Shown here piece by piece: positions 44,078 through 56,294 of a DNA stretch of 64,000 nt. The stretch is from assembly GCA_030248225.1 (NCBI GenBank), contig JASANE010010112.1, positions 1-64,000 on the forward strand. Direction: 5' to 3'. The notes below the pieces were generated by a model. The model did not search any database, had not been told where the DNA came from, and saw only the letters and a program-made list of their open reading frames with translations. Source of the stretch: Trileptium ribeirensis. Lineage: Eukaryota; Nematoda; Enoplea; Enoplida; Thoracostomopsidae. The translations under genes were made by a program, and so were the position numbers. How positions within the stretch are numbered: the first letter of the stretch is position 1; each line of letters starts with the position of its first letter.

Positions 44078-47000
44078 ACACCGGCACCTCATCGCGTTTG
44101 CAACCATATCTGGCTTAAAGCTCCAATGGCCTTCTCCAAATGTCTTCTGGAACACGTTTTCACCAGTGGCCCGGGCATGCTGCAATGATCTGCCAACACT
44201 GCGCAGTCCGCCGATCGCTTGTGTCCCGGCCCTGTTTTTGCGGATACTTGGACAACCAGGCGTAGACCATACGGGACTTGAAGCTGTGAAGACTAATACC
44301 GACATCACCTGGAAAATGAAAAGAGAACTGTTCCGTCCTCGGAAACAGCATGAGGTCAACAAACAAAATACCCCCTGGGACCCGTCAGTCTTGAAAAAGA
44401 AAGCGAAAAAGACGCGAGGCTTTCCAACAAGCAAATTCAATAACAATTCCTGCAATCATTCCAGGGTATTTTAGCCATGCATAGACAGACAGAAATGGAA
44501 GCAACGGGGTCCCGCAACGATGAGCATAAAAAACTATAAAATCTGGGTGTGTGCCCCCAGACCGAGGAGCGGATTCCCGACGCCCTCGGCCCGACTCGAA
44601 CTCATTTGAAATCAGGACAAAATTAGGCCAGAAGCTAAAATTCCAAGGCCTGAAATTAGGTCTTCCAGGGGACCGGGGTCCGCAGGGCCGGTAGCGCGGT
44701 GCAAGGTACAGGCCTAGACCGAAGTTTTAGGGCGCAACCGCGGCTCCGCTCGTTGCGTGCGTTTACACTCGGATAAGAAACCGTAATGCCGTGTTAAATC
44801 CAGTTTAACGTTGTTGACAACAGAAAAAACCGGTAGGTTTGTTTTTACCATAGCCGACTGGTGTCCACACTTGTGGACAGGAATGAGAATTGTCATATAA
44901 CGACTGGTCCGGAGAAAAACTTCAAAATCTCTAGGTTATAAGGACAAAACATGATGTCGTATATCGTGCATAATTTTACTCACCTGTATAGTATACGACA
45001 CATCTTTAGGTGCTACATTTTTTGTTTACGGTGTGGCTCACAACCTATGTTACCAGTTTTTCGCGAATTAACAGAAATGTTTAGTATCTAATATGCACTT
45101 TGACAAGATGGCATATAGTCAACAAAACTACAAAGATGGCGGCTATTAAAGTGGATTTTAGTATCCCATAGAAATGTAGACAGATAATTCGGTAACGTAC
45201 AAGCTCCAGAGGAACGCCGCGATCAGAAAATCGGTTTGGAAACAATTCCCTGGTTTTGTTTAATACCTGCAAATGCTTAAAATCACTAGATGATTGACAG
45301 CTCGACGCAAGTCCCATATTCAACGGAAAAGAAATTAAAAAGTGCAACATCGAACAAACAATACCCTCCCCGTGCGTTGATAAAATTCTAAGGACCTCGG
45401 TCGGCGAATTCCCAACCGTTAATTCAGCCTTAGTATTGTACATTGAAAAACAAAAAATTGGAATCCTAACTAGTGATAAAAACGCAAAGTACATGTTCTA
45501 GATGCTTTTTATAATTAAGTTTCACAAACACAAGTTTGGTAATACATTCAGCGCCTATTTCCCATGTTGAAAAACCATGTCTGAAGTTAAGGAGCCTAGT
45601 ACAAGAAATTAATTTCCAATATGTCCACGGGCTATTCCATTTCCCTACTGCTTACAGTCAACACACCCATTTTCAGTGTACAAGTCAAAGCCTAATGCTA
45701 AGCCTTGGCCGAAATATTTAACCCGCAGAATGAGCTGGTGTTGTCACCATTGGATATAAAACTATACGTATCCCGAGAAAATTTAGGGTGCCAAAAAAAC
45801 AATAAAAATTTACCAAGCATAACCGAAATGAATATTTTCTGAAACCACTGACACCAAAATTGAGCAGTTGCAGTTTCCGGTAAGTACTTAGATGTAGGAG
45901 CCGACGTTACCTATAGAGGTCGGAAGGAATACCTTTTAGCAAAAGAACACTTTAGAGCGTGGGGTTACGGGGCACAGTTCCCTCCCCGACTCTACAGGGA
46001 CATCCTTTAAAACTTTACGCTGGCCGATGTAGGCTTAAATATAGAGCGAGTTGGGGATTTAAATGAAGTCTATCATAACCATATATATCTAAGCTATAGG
46101 AGTGTCTCTAGACAAAGTTCAACTACACTTCAAACAAAAAATTTCCCTTCCTTCCTATAGCATCGCTCTGGCTTGGACGATCCAAGTCTAGTAGAAATTT
46201 ATTCAAAACAAGTACAATTATATACAAATCCAGCATATTACAACCATAATAATGTATTGGCAGATTTACTACATTTAAGCGACTTTATACATATATTATG
46301 TATTCATAAATATAATTAAAACAGTATATTTTTCGCCACTGTGTCCTAAATGTGGCCTGTATAATAATCATTCCTAATGCAATAATGCACAGGTGTACTT
46401 AGGGTACCCCACCAGCCGTCATATTTTTGGGTGATTTTACCGCAGATGCACTCCTATCGCAAAACCAAGAGTATACTGATAGCCTCTTTTACAGTAAATG
46501 CATACCTTATTCCAGTCACTGTTCTTCAATCTCAGTACCATTTCTTCATACATTAAAGCTTTTAGTCAATACCCTGTCTTCACGTAATGCAACAAGTGGG
46601 CATGTGCCGCAATAGTAACATTCAGTTTACGTTTCCATTCGCTCAGGTCAGTATCTACGGTTAAATCACCTGTTTTGTATATAACCGATATCGAATCGCA
46701 AACGCTTGTTGCGGACAAACAGTCGAATTCAGTTCTGTTAACCGAAAATGGCTCAGGAAAAATCAAATGCCAAAAATTACACTTTGTAATGCAACAAAAA
46801 ACAATTCTTTATAAATTAAAAAACAATTTTCTAATGCATATCAACCTTGTATTTAGATTAGTCTCTGTTCGATAACAAACTAATGTATACAATACTGACC
46901 TCATCAACAAATTGGTTATCTATCATAGTGTTCGCGAGAAGTCGAGGAACAATTTGTCCATTTTTTGCGAACACAAACTTGGATTTGTGTGGGCTTTGCT

Positions 47001-49285
47001 GGTAATCGCAGAGTAGCGTGTTGGTGAACAGTTTTTTTAAATTGATCAAAACCGCACCATATATAGCAATTATGCCAACAATTATGGTTGGAAATGGCGT
47101 GGCTTTCCTCACGCAACAAAGATGTAACAAAAGCTTTATTAGTAATGCAATAAAACTAGCAATGAGAGCATGCGGCACGTAGAACGTATCCAAGATAAAT
47201 TGCAGACCAATTGTGTAAAGGTATATGGTTAACTGTGACGCTAGGCCAATTAACCCTGAGAGGTGTTACGTTGTTAGAAAAAGAACAGCTTAGAGTGGGT
47301 GGTTCGGGGCGGGAACCCCCGACCTAAGCGTCATAATGTCTCATATAAAAGGGCCTTAGTTTAGGCAGACTTACACCATTTTATTTACGTCTCACAGGGT
47401 AATATTTTGGCTGTGACGATTACAAATCCAAGATTTCTCACTGCATTTTATGTCAGCCTTTGGCCAATGTGACTCCAACAAACATCGCGCATTTAAAAAT
47501 CAACGAGTAAGGAATCCAACATAAGTGAATTGCCAAATTATTACAACAAAACCATCTATACTAAACAAATAAAGTATATACCAAAGTGCCGATTCGAGCG
47601 GTCCACGCCGAAAATTTAATTTTCATCGCTTCAGGAACCATCTAGGCATAGAAACGAAAAGGCGCTAGATTAAATTTAGGCACGCCACTAGTATGGGGCG
47701 AAGTCTCAGCAGCCTCAGTAAGTTTTAAATTTCTTCGAATCTAGTCTCAAAGAACAAACGCTCCTGATGACGCTCAAATGGCATTCGCGATGTATCCTTT
47801 CGTTGCCAAAACAATAGCTCATAAGTTTTCAACGCTTAGGCTGTGACAGGGCAAAAAGCTTGAAACTTTATAATAAAACCTGCAACGGAAACAATAGACA
47901 AGAACCTTGACTGTATGTAATTTGGAACTATATATATTATATGCGCTCTAAAAACTCTGAGGCAAAAATTGACTCAATCGGACGGACCTTTACCGACTCA
48001 GAGAAATCGCTCAAATTTTGTGAGCCTGAGATGAAAATTGTTTAACTCTGAGAGTGACTCAAACTTTGACTCAGCCTGTTTACAGTGTATATACTGATTA
48101 TAAATGTAAAAAAACAAACAGTATTTCGGTAATAATTTTGGTCGTCGCCATTGTCACGGCATCTGTGATTTATATATATCTTTGAACAATTCCAATCTGA
48201 CCCGCGTCTAAATTCTAAAGGGCAGAAATATTCCCAGTAGCATCATTAGTATTCAAATTTTATGCAAATGAAATTGTCGTATAGTTCATGAAAACATGGA
48301 TTAACTCTTTTCTTGTCAAAGTATATGTCATGTAATCGTAACTTTTGCTGGAACCGCCTACTCAAATCGGATCTTTTCCTGTAAAAGTGATACACAATAT
48401 TTCGAAATTATTAATTAAGTCAGGCGCAGAAAAGTGAATCGTTTATTTAGGATCAGAAGTAAAATGTGTGATCACAAACACACGAAACACCAACGTTAAA
48501 CGCAAAAACTAACCTCAGTAGGATCGCTCAATTGTTCTACACCTTTCCCAAGTCATAAAATTATGAATATATTATATATTTATAAACAAAATAATGGCGT
48601 CGTCACAAAAACATCAGGTACCTTAAAAACTAGGACCGAAACCAAAAAGAATTATAAAACACCCAAATCAACAAACATTTAATAAGCCTTCTCGGAAATC
48701 GGGTTCGCAGCTCCCGTTGTTTTACTCGAGGTCATTTTCACCATCTGTGTCATCTTCTTATTTAAAGCAACTCCGACTACCGACAAAAATACATTTGTAT
48801 TCGTATGAACAATTTTCAATATTCCAAGCCGACAAGGCGCTTAAGAATAAAATGTCAGTTCAATACTTGTAAGCAAGAACAGTGCTAACCAAAAAGGATA
48901 CGGAGGACATGAGCATTGTATAAACAAATGTCTTTAATAAGCAATGGCGGACCCAGAGAGCGGGTGTCCGAACTCACCAGACCGGGTCAACAAAAAGTTT
49001 TTGCCAAGGACTCCTGCTTGTTCAAAACGTGTCCGCCAAATTTGGGACTGTCATCTTTATACTTCGTAGCCGGATTTTATATGAACCAACAATGACATTA
49101 TATAGTAAACTAAGGCATTGAACCCGTTCCAAGACAAAATCCTGCGAGCGTCCCAGTATACAACCGCATAAATATTTCCAGTTTTCTCATCATAAATTGT
49201 CAAAAAAGATATTAAATGATATGCGGATCACGACTGCCGTCTTACTACACCGAGAGTTAAGTAGAAATGTCGAATTTGTAATGGT
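44078..49285. other. Anonymous stretch upstream of importin-alpha's 3' end
   Basis: No supported gene. 44,160-44,455 is open in several frames with splice-like signals on the minus strand, but no known domain. A diverged ~90 bp dispersed repeat is present at about 45,935-46,010 and 47,260-47,345 (TTAGMAAAAGAACA...CCCCGAC), with a third relative near 40,060-40,130. ATTAAA on the minus strand near 48,932-48,937 is a possible importin-alpha polyadenylation signal. Confidence 0.35.
47955..48088. mobile_element. Possible MITE with CTGAG-rich arms
   Basis: CTGAGGCAAAAATTGACTCA near the left and the reverse complement of TGACTCAAACTTTGACTCAG near the right match at about 16 of 20 positions. The right end is followed by TTACAGTGTATA, resembling a TA-flanked mariner-type terminus. 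No clean left end found. Confidence 0.35.
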
Positions 49286-51178
49286 TTAAAAGCTAAACAA
49301 TTGTGCTCCATTTACTCCGTCTGAGGAAGCAGCGGCATTGAGGTGGAACGCGGTCTGGTGCTGTTGAGCCGACGAATCCTGAGTACCATGATTTCGCGGA
49401 CCAGAATAATTTACGGTATCCTCATCATCGCTCCCATCATAGAAATATTTATCAATTACTAGTCGGGCTTTTTTATAAATATCGACATTGTCGTGCTGCT
49501 GTAGGAATTCCAGCTTTTCAAGTCCATAACATTCCTCGACGGCGTCAGAGTACGCATTCGTTGGCATATCCAATCCTGACGGATTGGTTTGATGTAACTG
49601 AGATGACAACCGCTTTCCGACCCCAAGGATATGATCGAGCGCACTCAGCGCAACTTCGACTACCTTCACATCATTGACGGTTAGCAAATCACAAATCGGA
49701 CCGATCACGCCACACTCGACCAAATGCTGCACCTGTTCCGTAGTTCCACCGGACGCCGTGTTTGAAATAGCCCAAGCGGCTTCTTTTCTCGTTGAAAAGT
49801 CAGCTTTGCCAAGTATGCTAACAAGCAGTGGAAAAATCCCACTATCGAGCACTGACTGAATCTGAGCCTCACTCCCAGCGGTAATATTTGACACTGTCCA
49901 ACAAACTTCTTTACGCGTGACTTCGCCGATGTCTGACGATTCTAACAGTGACTTCAGGGCCGGCAGTGCATCGCAATTGATAATAATTTGAGTCTGAATA
50001 TCGGTTCCGGTCACAATATTTCCAACGGTTCGCAAAGCAGCTGAGCAAACCCGAGGTTGCGACGTTGTGAGCAAGTATGTGAGGCGACGGGCCACTCCAC
50101 ACGTCAGTATGGCATCAATTCGGTCACTGATACCGTCGGACAGATAAGCAAGGGCCCAGAGGGTGTCGACAAGGATATCTTCGTCGTCGTCGACAAAGGC
50201 ACATTTCGATAAAACCGGCAAGACCAATTTAAGGCGGTCGAAATCTGGAGGTGGGTTTTTGCCACGGCACAAGTTCGAAATTGTCCACACGCCGTGACGC
50301 AGGAGCACACGGTGATGAGACTCGGTTAGAAATGGTATCAGCACATCGAGCAACCCCTGTTGTAGAACGTAATCTCGATATTGAGGCCCATCTCCAGCAA
50401 TATTGCCCAATGCCCATAGCGCCTGGGCCTGAGTTTCGATAGCCAACGTGGAGCCTTCCATGTCCGCTGTATTGTCAGGGTGATCATCGTTATCTTCTGG
50501 CGCTAAGACATCAGTGGACATATCAATTTCAGGACTGCAATCGTGCTGCGCCTGGCGAAGCAACCCGATGAGAACTGGCACAGCACCTGCATCTACAATA
50601 GCGCGAGTATGCGCACTAGTCCCACTTGCTATGTTTGTTAGCACCCAAGCGGCCTCAAACTGAATTTGTAGCCCAATCCGAGCGTTGTCCGTTGAATTTT
50701 CCATCTTACCCGCACCAGAACGCTGCGCCAAGAGCTCTACGAATCGACCCACTAGCCCCCGACTAAGCACCACATCGATTGTACACTGTCCAGCTACGAT
50801 GCCTTTCGAAAGCTTTTGCCTGAAAAATTTGACAGCTCCGCACACCGCTTCAAAATCAGTGTTGTGCAAATTTTCCACTGCTTTATCAAACAGCACTGTC
50901 GTAGAACTATCATGGATCGTCATCTGAACGTCAGCAGCCACGCTATTAAAACGCGGATCACCAGATTCAACGTCCAACAGCTGAGAATCATCGTTGTCAC
51001 TCGACTCATCGAGACACCGTCGACGTTTTGCCAACTGCTCGCTTCGTTTCTGTTTTCGAAGCTGAACGCACTCGTCAGCACGTCGCCGTCGTAGTTCTTC
51101 GCCCGTCGGACCGGCACTTGTTAGAAGTTGGGTAACCGCGCGGTTTCCTTGTAAGGCACTATGTTGGATGACTGGCAT
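49286..51178 (-). CDS. Importin subunit alpha (karyopherin alpha), intronless
   Basis: Nuclear import adaptor that binds classical nuclear localisation signals and importin beta. 630 residues. Importin-beta-binding segment 27-54 (EELRRRRADE...QLAKRRR). Armadillo repeats from ~95 to ~520 carry the W-x3-N pairs that hold the signal peptide: W178/N182, W255/N259, W298/N302, W427/N431, W469/N473, plus the family's W341/Y345 and R383/N387. The C-terminal NAYSDAVEECYGLEKLEFLQ block is strongly conserved. Longer than the usual ~500-540 residues because of an acidic insertion at about 208-248, a longer ARM1 region and a 70-residue tail. The basic F-K-N-K-G-K stretch normally preceding the IBB is missing, so an upstream exon cannot be excluded. 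No internal stop or intron: a native single-exon gene or an intact retrocopy. Confidence 0.93.
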   Translation of the reverse strand: MPVIQHSALQGNRAVTQLLTSAGPTGEELRRRRADECVQLRKQKRSEQLAKRRRCLDESSDNDDSQLLDVESGDPRFNSVAADVQMTIHDSSTTVLFDKAVENLHNTDFEAVCGAVKFFRQKLSKGIVAGQCTIDVVLSRGLVGRFVELLAQRSGAGKMENSTDNARIGLQIQFEAAWVLTNIASGTSAHTRAIVDAGAVPVLIGLLRQAQHDCSPEIDMSTDVLAPEDNDDHPDNTADMEGSTLAIETQAQALWALGNIAGDGPQYRDYVLQQGLLDVLIPFLTESHHRVLLRHGVWTISNLCRGKNPPPDFDRLKLVLPVLSKCAFVDDDEDILVDTLWALAYLSDGISDRIDAILTCGVARRLTYLLTTSQPRVCSAALRTVGNIVTGTDIQTQIIINCDALPALKSLLESSDIGEVTRKEVCWTVSNITAGSEAQIQSVLDSGIFPLLVSILGKADFSTRKEAAWAISNTASGGTTEQVQHLVECGVIGPICDLLTVNDVKVVEVALSALDHILGVGKRLSSQLHQTNPSGLDMPTNAYSDAVEECYGLEKLEFLQQHDNVDIYKKARLVIDKYFYDGSDDEDTVNYSGPRNHGTQDSSAQQHQTAFHLNAAASSDGVNGAQLFSF

Positions 51179-53385
51179 AATTAGCTTTCACAGATACAAA
51201 AACGGAAGCAATTTTATTGCGAATCTGAAAATCTATCAAATATATACCGAAATGTCATCAAATACCCACCAAGTTTAAATGTATCAACACTGTCAATAAT
51301 TACAATTTCTAATAGGTTCAGTCCGACAGTATTTAGTTAACCATACAATGTGGCATAACCTTTCACACAAATGAAAATAACTGCCTAATCCGAGAACCGA
51401 TTCAGCTAATTTTAATTTCACCATCATTCAACTCACATACACAATGCCTTCGAAATTATGCATTTATTTTGAAATATTTTCCCAAAAAATCTGTGTAGCA
51501 AGGGTGTACCATTGGAAACCAAAGGAATGGTACCAAATTTTTCATCTGGCCGACGTGGATGTGTTTCTGAGCCCGATAGTGGAGCAAAGAAGATTGATGC
51601 CAAAATGATCGCTGTATTCTCAAAATTAACCAATTCCGGGATAATGCAATACACCCACAAGGAATAATGTCCCTTTTACATTGAATACTTTTAACTAAAA
51701 GTAATTTAATCGCGGACATAGCGGAAGAATATACCGCAAATACTGGTTTAAAACATCTCAAAAACCATGTTTGCTCCCAACACAAATATCTCATTAAAAT
51801 AGCTGAAATAGTGAATGACAAATGCTAGTACATAGTCTTTGAAGATTAAATAATAAAATTCTGGAATTCTACAGTTATCATTTCCTTATACCCTGATAGA
51901 TCCCACAATTTTAACAGTGTATGGAACTCCATTACAATTCAGGCTATTCACAAGCAAAATATATATACAACAAAAATGTGGGCAACTAATTTAGCTTCAA
52001 AAACTATGTGGGTATTATATAGTAAAATTTTGTCATTAAATTTTGCATCTCTGGGAGGCAGGCCACTAGTCCATCCTAGATGAATTTGTTATAACTCGAC
52101 GCTGAAACGCTCCAAAAATAGAATTTGGGCCATTCCGCGAAACATTCTTTTCCGTCACCGAATGGACGTTATCTACACTTGCCGTGCCAGACTTTTCGAC
52201 GGCTTGACAAAAGTTTATGCAATGTTTGAGAAACCTGGATTGCAGTGATGCGAGCGGCATACGCAAACCACAAAGCTGTCTAACTGCACCTGGCGACGAA
52301 TTCAGCTAACACAACAATTCACAAAACGCTGCGCGCGAAAGGGTTGGCGTAGTCACTACTGACAAAAACTTTACTCATACTTATTGCAGCAGTGTGTAAC
52401 GATTTGACACCCAGATGCATCGTATAAAGCAACCACACTGTTCGGCCGCAGTAAACCTTGAGAGGCAATGTTATAACGTTCAGAGTGACCAATGACGTTG
52501 CTAGTTCGCTATATAAGCGTCCAATTTTGGTGTGACAGGAACTTAAAAAAGTCCGCCCCGGACAAGTATCCCGATATAGCGGAAAAACAGGTCTGCTTAA
52601 AGAGCACGACCATAAAACTCAGTGGGCCTTTTAGCACATTAAGCAGGAAAACCGGCTGGGGCGGCAGGTGAGGAAAGTGCCAATTTCTTGGTCGTTTCTA
52701 CGTTGCCGGGTTTGTGGGTATGAAAAATTCTCTGAGCCCGCGGGTTCGGAACTAGTGGCCGCGAACAAGCCTTCAATTTTTGCGGCTAGAAGCTGGCTCA
52801 AAATTGTTTGCACAACTCCCAACACCGTACAAATGAACCAAACATGGGTATAATAAACATAATACCTAAATAAGGTTTGGTAATTCGCTCCGTGTATAAT
52901 AGACTTTGAACAGTGAATCATGATAACCAAAATCCACATTCCGTCATAAATTTTTATTATATATATACTAAGATACCGGTATGAAGATTATATACAAAAT
53001 AGTTGTAGCATGGCCTGGTATTCACTAGGCTATCTAGAGCTCGAACGAAAGCGACAATGAGTTGCTCCTCAGCCATGCGACAAAATCTTTGAGATGCCAT
53101 GCTAAAACTATATTTTACGGTGTGGCAGCAACATAATTATTGTACCATAGTAAAGGTCTATATATTCTGAAAGCAGCATTATATATTACAAGCAAGTGGT
53201 GCATAAATGCGTACGTGTAGAATGTTTTAATGTATTTAGAATTGACAAAATGTATTTGGTATTATTACAATAAGAGGTATATGTACACAATAAATCATTA
53301 AATATGTGGCGGACTTTGATTAAGCATTTGGGTACTGAATTATTTTGCATTTCGAAAGCCGATAATCGTTAGTGATCACGATGTA
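51179..53385. other. Anonymous stretch upstream of importin-alpha
   Basis: No gene recognised. Presumably contains the importin-alpha promoter next to 51179, but no clear TATA box. Short open frames at 51456-51821 and 52631-52939 lack known motifs. Confidence 0.35.
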
Positions 53386-53446
53386 TCGAACCCTGAACAC
53401 TCGGATGAAAGCCAACTTCGCTAACCATTGAGCTATGTGAGAGTTA
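53386..53446 (-). repeat. tRNA-like (SINE or tRNA pseudogene) segment
   Basis: Minus strand contains an A-box-like TAGCTCAATGGTTAG and, further on, a B-box GGTTCGA. Between them is an anticodon-arm-like GTTGGCTTTCATCCGAG whose loop would read TTC (Glu). The T stem and acceptor do not pair well, so it is not a working tRNA. A tRNA-derived SINE head is the likelier reading. Confidence 0.4.
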
Positions 53447-53984
53447 AACTGCTCGGAACTTTTACGACTCTTCTCAAAGCGAACGAACACGCTTGCGTAC
53501 GCGACGAATTTAATTACTACAACGCCGTGAGACGTAATTGTGGACTGTCGAACAACTGGATGCGTTCAAAGACAATATATCAATTCAACAACAAAAAACC
53601 CTAAAATAAATTTGCCAATCATTTCCGAAGCTAAATTCAAATATATATTAGAAGCTATGTATATTGTTACAAGAGCTCAGTCACACGATATCAGAATGAT
53701 GAAACTCATCTAATGCAACATTATGACGCAATACTATATCATATCGACTTATGGGACGCAACACTTATGCAGATGAGGGTGATGCAATTAAAATAACGTC
53801 AGATCAGTGTCACTATAAAATGACAGTGTTGTCATTTTAGTCGTTGTTCCAATGGTACACTGGTATTTATCTATTAAAAGTTTGTTATATTGGTTTCATG
53901 GGTTTACGACACATTATCTTTAACGCTATAATGCCAGAATTATATAACTCATAGCGTATCGCGCAATGCTTGACAAAACTCAAG

Positions 53985-54105
53985 CCAGCGCCAGTGATCG
54001 AACCTGGATTAAAGTAGAGTACGCAAACCCGTGACAGTTATATTAAGAGATGTTCTTTACGGAGTCTCGCGACTAGCCAAACCTGTACGATTCGGCTATC
54101 ATACC
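53985..54105 (-). repeat. Second tRNA-like SINE candidate
   Basis: Minus strand has GATAGCCGAATCGTACAGG (A-box-like) and about 95 bases later CCAGGTTCGATCACTGG (B box within a T-arm-like hairpin). The spacing is longer than in a tRNA, so it is probably a degenerate SINE. Just right of it, 54108-54134, TGTCCTG and CAGGACA form a perfect 7 bp stem. Confidence 0.3.
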
Positions 54106-54134
54106 AGTTGTCCTGGCCTCAATTCAGGACAGCC

Positions 54135-55138
54135 GGCGTTAAATAATACATATAATTTAATTATGTAAAGAAGCGTACAGATTTTCCACAGTATATATAA
54201 CGTGCAGGTTAGAGTCTTGCTGAGAATACATAGGGCATAGTAAATTTGGACCAACACCATCCATACAATGTACACCGAGCGAATCAAGATGCTACACAGG
54301 AACCGTCGGGTTGAAAGGCAAAACAGATAGATAAAATGTCAGAGAAACTACTGGTGCTAGCTATGAAATTTTATTAAGTAAACATTATTTGATATACCAA
54401 GTGGGTGCTGCGTAAAGTGTATTTTCAGGCTGCACTCCATTAATCAAATGAACGCATCGAGAGTCGTTGAGGTCTCATTATGAGCAATTTCACATAGATA
54501 ATCATCGCGCTTCTGTAAAAACTTCGAACTAACGCAGCGACATACGGTGAATCAATGGTCGCTGCTGTGACCTCGGGTTTTCAACCCAGCGGTTATAAAG
54601 TTACTATAATGAGTAAAAACGAACGAAATCTAAATTACAAAACCAGGAACTCACAAAATCATTATATTATTAAAGCGTTAGCGTCGCAACGGTTGTGGCT
54701 TCCAAGGGCGCAGGCAGGCGGTCTAGACCCTTTTCCGGTCACCATTTTTTCATGTTTGTTGTGTAGTGGAAAGAAAGGCATTATTAAGGTCAAATGTGGA
54801 ACTAAGGAACCAAAAATTCGCCCAATTTGTGTGCACAAAAAATATACACAGGTGAATTTTGTTAAAAATTCCGTGTCGCCGGAGCAGTTGTAGAAGATCA
54901 TTTTAGTTATTAGGTAACCGTGAATGTATGAAATAAAAAGTTTTGTTGCTCCACAACTTGAACCTCCTTTTCGACGATGTGAGTGAGGCTGGACCCGCCT
55001 GCCTCCCCCCCTGTTTCGAAATCCTGGCTACGCCCTGGTTGTTTCTGCTTTCACCTTACTATAAACCAGCAAACGAATGTTATTGCACAAACTATTCAAT
55101 ATAGTACCATAGGCGGCCTTTTTTGTATAGACGCATAG
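54135..55138. other. Anonymous spacer with an isolated hAT-like end
   Basis: 55018-55037 reads GAAATCCTGGCTACGCCCTG; reversed it is CAGGGCGTAGCCAGGATTTC, a typical hAT terminus, but I find no matching partner. 54,700-54,735 (GGGCGCAGGCAGGCGG) is a loose relative of its subterminal sequence. The 112-codon open frame at 54555-54893 falls in this interval and may be non-autonomous filler. Confidence 0.35.
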
Positions 55139-56286
55139 CAGGGAATAACCGGAACCGAAATTTACCGGAATCGGAATCATCCATTTAAACCGGATCCGGA
55201 ACCTGGTCTTCGAAATTTATATATAGTAAAACAGATGAAGATAGAAATGAAGGTATAGTGGATTTAAAACGCATTAAAAATAACTTTTAAACTAAACTTA
55301 ATGTATTGCGACGGCATTATTGCCTTTCTGAAACTTTAAAGAGACTGAGAAAGCTAATAATGTTTATTTATCGATTAATATGCCGGTTTTTGAACACCCA
55401 GAAAATACCTTCCACTATACATCATTGCGTATACTGCGTCAAATTGAATGTGCTTACAACGCTTGGAGCGTAGAATACACACTTTCGCTCTGTCTCCAGT
55501 CACCTTCCTTTACTACACATACGTTTGTTACATGTTCTTGAAACTTGAAATTATTGGTTTATACGATTCTATGAGAAAATTATAGATAGAAGGTAATTTT
55601 CTGATTAGTGGTCAGAGACACTGCTTAGGCTAGCATTGGACAAACAGTGCCCGCCAGTTAGATGATAATGATGATAACTTTCTAACCAGAATGCTATAAA
55701 TGAGAAAATCTGTGATGCTGCTCGCACAGTTTCAATAAATACAGTTCATTGCCAAGAAAGCAGTTTCTAGCTGCGTTGCAAATAACGTTAACTTCAATTT
55801 AGACTGATTTATCAAATTTACAAGTGGCTGGTGCTTGACACAATTTATGTTAACCAAGCAGACCCTAAGTACCTCTGCGTAAGCCGTACTCTGTTATCGA
55901 TTTGGACCGGTTTAATTCGAACGTACCCCGCAGACTTCTGAATGTGCAATATAGCTGCTACAAGCATCGACATGGCTTTGATTAGGTAACAAACTCCTGC
56001 AGGTTATTATGCAAAATTTCCACTGTAATTATGTGCCCTAATTACGTTTCACCCGGCAAATTGCTTAGTTAATCTTTTCTTTTGCTTGGTTGTATTGGAG
56101 CTTGATCATTGTATAATATATATTTACATATGTTTGGATCACAGATAAAGCAAAAAATGTGGAAAATTTCAAACACAATTTGCAAACCGGAATTGCCGGT
56201 TCCGGTATGGTTTTTGCCCTTCGCCGGAACCGCAACCGGATCACGATTTTCGCAGGAACTGGAGCCGGAATTCCGGTTACTCCCTG
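55139..56286. mobile_element. Non-autonomous hAT element, 1148 bp
   Basis: Left terminus CAGGGAATAACCGGAA; right terminus reverse-complemented CAGGGAGTAACCGGAA. Flanking 8 bp ACGCATAG (55131-55138) and ACGTATAG (56287-56294) differ at one base. Both subterminal regions have clustered ACCGGAA/TTCCGGT motifs, as hAT transposases need. The interior has no transposase. One mismatch in the duplication suggests an older insertion than the hAT copy in the satellite. Confidence 0.83.
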
Positions 56287-56294
56287 ACGTATAG

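Noticed and set aside
44160..44455. Possible exon on the minus strand with CTTTTCATTTTCCAG acceptor
   Set aside because: Frames carry no known domain and stops follow quickly; context is repeat-derived.
53386..53446. Functional tRNA-Glu gene
   Set aside because: A and B box phrases are present but the T stem and acceptor stem do not pair, so it is scored as tRNA-like only.
54555..54893. 112-codon open frame near an isolated hAT-like end
   Set aside because: No transposase motif (no BED finger, no RNase H-like or dimerisation block) and an opposing frame is open as well.
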